23,620 bases of DNA. Origin: Myxococcales bacterium (lineage in GTDB: Bacteria; Myxococcota; Polyangia; Fen-1088). A program made the translations under genes and the position numbers. Below are positions 22,893-23,620 of the stretch, piece by piece; within the stretch, counting starts at the first letter, position 1; each line of letters opens with the position of its first letter. The notes below the pieces were generated by a model. The model was not told the origin of the DNA. It saw nothing but the letters and a program-made list of their open reading frames with translations, and searched no databases. The DNA lies in NCBI GenBank assembly GCA_003155465.1, contig PMCR01000563.1:1-23620 (forward strand), given 5' to 3'.

Positions 22893-23620
22893 ATGCTAAA
22901 GACTGTTCGTGACGCATGTGAACCGCATCCTTCAGCCCTCGATTTCAGCCCCGCCGAGCAGGTCGAGGATCTCGCCCAAGTAATCGACGAGCAGGCCGAC
23001 GGACGGGCTTTCTATGCCAAGAACCACATCACGGCCGGCATGCGGCAGCTCTTCGAGTTGGGCCTGAAGCGGTTGGCGGGCAAGAACGACCAGGCCCTCT
23101 TCGAGCTGACGCAGGCCATGGGCGGCGGAAAGACGCACACCATGGTGGCGTTTGGCCTGTTGGCCAGGAACGAGTCGCTGCGCGCGGAGGTTGTACCGGC
23201 GCTCGCGTCCGAGGCGCCGTTCGGCCGTGCCAAGGTCGTGGCCTTCACTGGCCGCAGCTATCCTGGGAACTTCTTGTGGGGCGAGATCGCGCGCCAGCTC
23301 GGCAAGGCCGACGCGTTCAAGCGGTATTGGCAGGACGGCCCCATGGCACCCGACGAGAAGGCCTGGACCGACCTGATCGGCGACGAGCCAACCTTGCTCC
23401 TGCTGGACGAACTGCCGCCCTACTTCGACAACGCTCTGACTATCCAGGTGGGAGCCGGGACGCTGGCACAAGTGACGACGGCGGCCGTGTCTAACCTGTT
23501 CGCGGCGGCTTTGAAACTGCCACGGCTCTGCATCGTCGTTTCAAACCTCAGCGGCTCGTACGAGGGCGCATCCAAGGACCTACGCCGCGCCATCCGCAAC
23601 GTGGACCAAGAGGCACGCCG
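22893..23620 (+). CDS. DUF499 (Swt1-like) anti-phage-associated ATPase, N-terminal part
   Basis: The gene starts at ATG 22893 with GGAG at 22884-22887 and runs off the right edge, giving 242 residues. It opens with MLKTVRDACEPHP, then has Walker A in ELTQAMGGGKTHTMVAFGLL (GGGKTH at 77-82) and Walker B in LLLLDELPPYFD (about 168-179), followed by a sensor-like LCIVVSNLSGSY segment. This order matches DUF499 ATPases, which in many genomes lead a defence cluster with a DUF1156 methyltransferase, a DUF3780 protein and a helicase. Those partners would lie to the right of this window. Its family also ends in a tail like that of the separate protein at 18596-19075. Full-length members have about 1000 residues, so most of the gene is missing here. 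Confidence 0.85.
   Translation, partial: MLKTVRDACEPHPSALDFSPAEQVEDLAQVIDEQADGRAFYAKNHITAGMRQLFELGLKRLAGKNDQALFELTQAMGGGKTHTMVAFGLLARNESLRAEVVPALASEAPFGRAKVVAFTGRSYPGNFLWGEIARQLGKADAFKRYWQDGPMAPDEKAWTDLIGDEPTLLLLDELPPYFDNALTIQVGAGTLAQVTTAAVSNLFAAALKLPRLCIVVSNLSGSYEGASKDLRRAIRNVDQEAR

Overview
The window looks like a chromosomal stretch of a GC-rich member of the Myxococcota (deltaproteobacterial myxobacteria and relatives). This rests on the left third. It holds a protein of repeated CGDG...CDDG cysteine units (DUF4215 / myxococcus Cys-rich repeat type), a lipoprotein with a fibro-slime-type domain, a charged KTEKTEK-repeat secreted protein, a small two-helix membrane protein typical of the group, and recA. 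The species cannot be named from the sequence alone.

Layout. (1) 1-7603 is ordinary chromosome: the end of a secreted Cys-rich repeat protein, a polytopic membrane protein of glycosyltransferase-39 type, a possible 43-residue ORF, the fibro-slime lipoprotein, two small envelope proteins, a small gene that appears frameshifted, recA, and the C-terminal half of comM (yifB). (2) At 7603/7604 comM homology stops abruptly in the middle of the Walker A motif, and everything to the right is accessory DNA. No integrase is visible and the other end of the insertion lies outside the window. (3) 7604-23620 is a dense defence-type island. It contains a small Zn-binding/MerR-like protein with an SPL-like radical SAM enzyme; a DprA-like plus phosphoribosyltransferase pair resembling ShosTA; an IS3-family transposase scrap; a plus-strand pair made of a 5-hmdU-kinase-helical-domain-like protein and a membrane-tailed dCTP deaminase/dUTPase-fold protein; a six-gene minus-strand operon (small protein, XRE regulator, ImmA/IrrE metallopeptidase fused to a chagasin-like I42 inhibitor domain, papain-like C1 protease, divergent thymidylate-synthase-fold protein, thymidylate synthase); a four-gene minus-strand operon (IetA-like AAA+ ATPase, IetS-like subtilase, a protein matching the C-terminal tail of DUF499 ATPases, 4'-phosphopantetheinyl transferase); and the start of a DUF499 ATPase running off the right edge.

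How the genes may work together. The six-gene operon reads as a self-regulated protease switch. A consensus-like promoter carries two 9-bp direct repeats suited to the XRE protein. The ImmA-type metallopeptidase is the usual partner that inactivates such a repressor. Its C-terminal domain has the three loop signatures of an inhibitor of papain-like proteases, and the next gene encodes exactly such a protease. Two thymidylate-synthase-fold proteins follow, and they converge on a gene related to phage thymine-hypermodification enzymes and on a dCTP-deaminase-fold protein that lacks the catalytic glutamate and ends in a membrane helix. The best candidate for an undescribed system is this nucleotide/thymine-metabolism plus protease-switch block (11694-17838). 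The second is the IetAS operon extended by a DUF499-tail protein and a phosphopantetheinyl transferase (17927-22597). Functions are inferred from motifs and context; no database search was possible.
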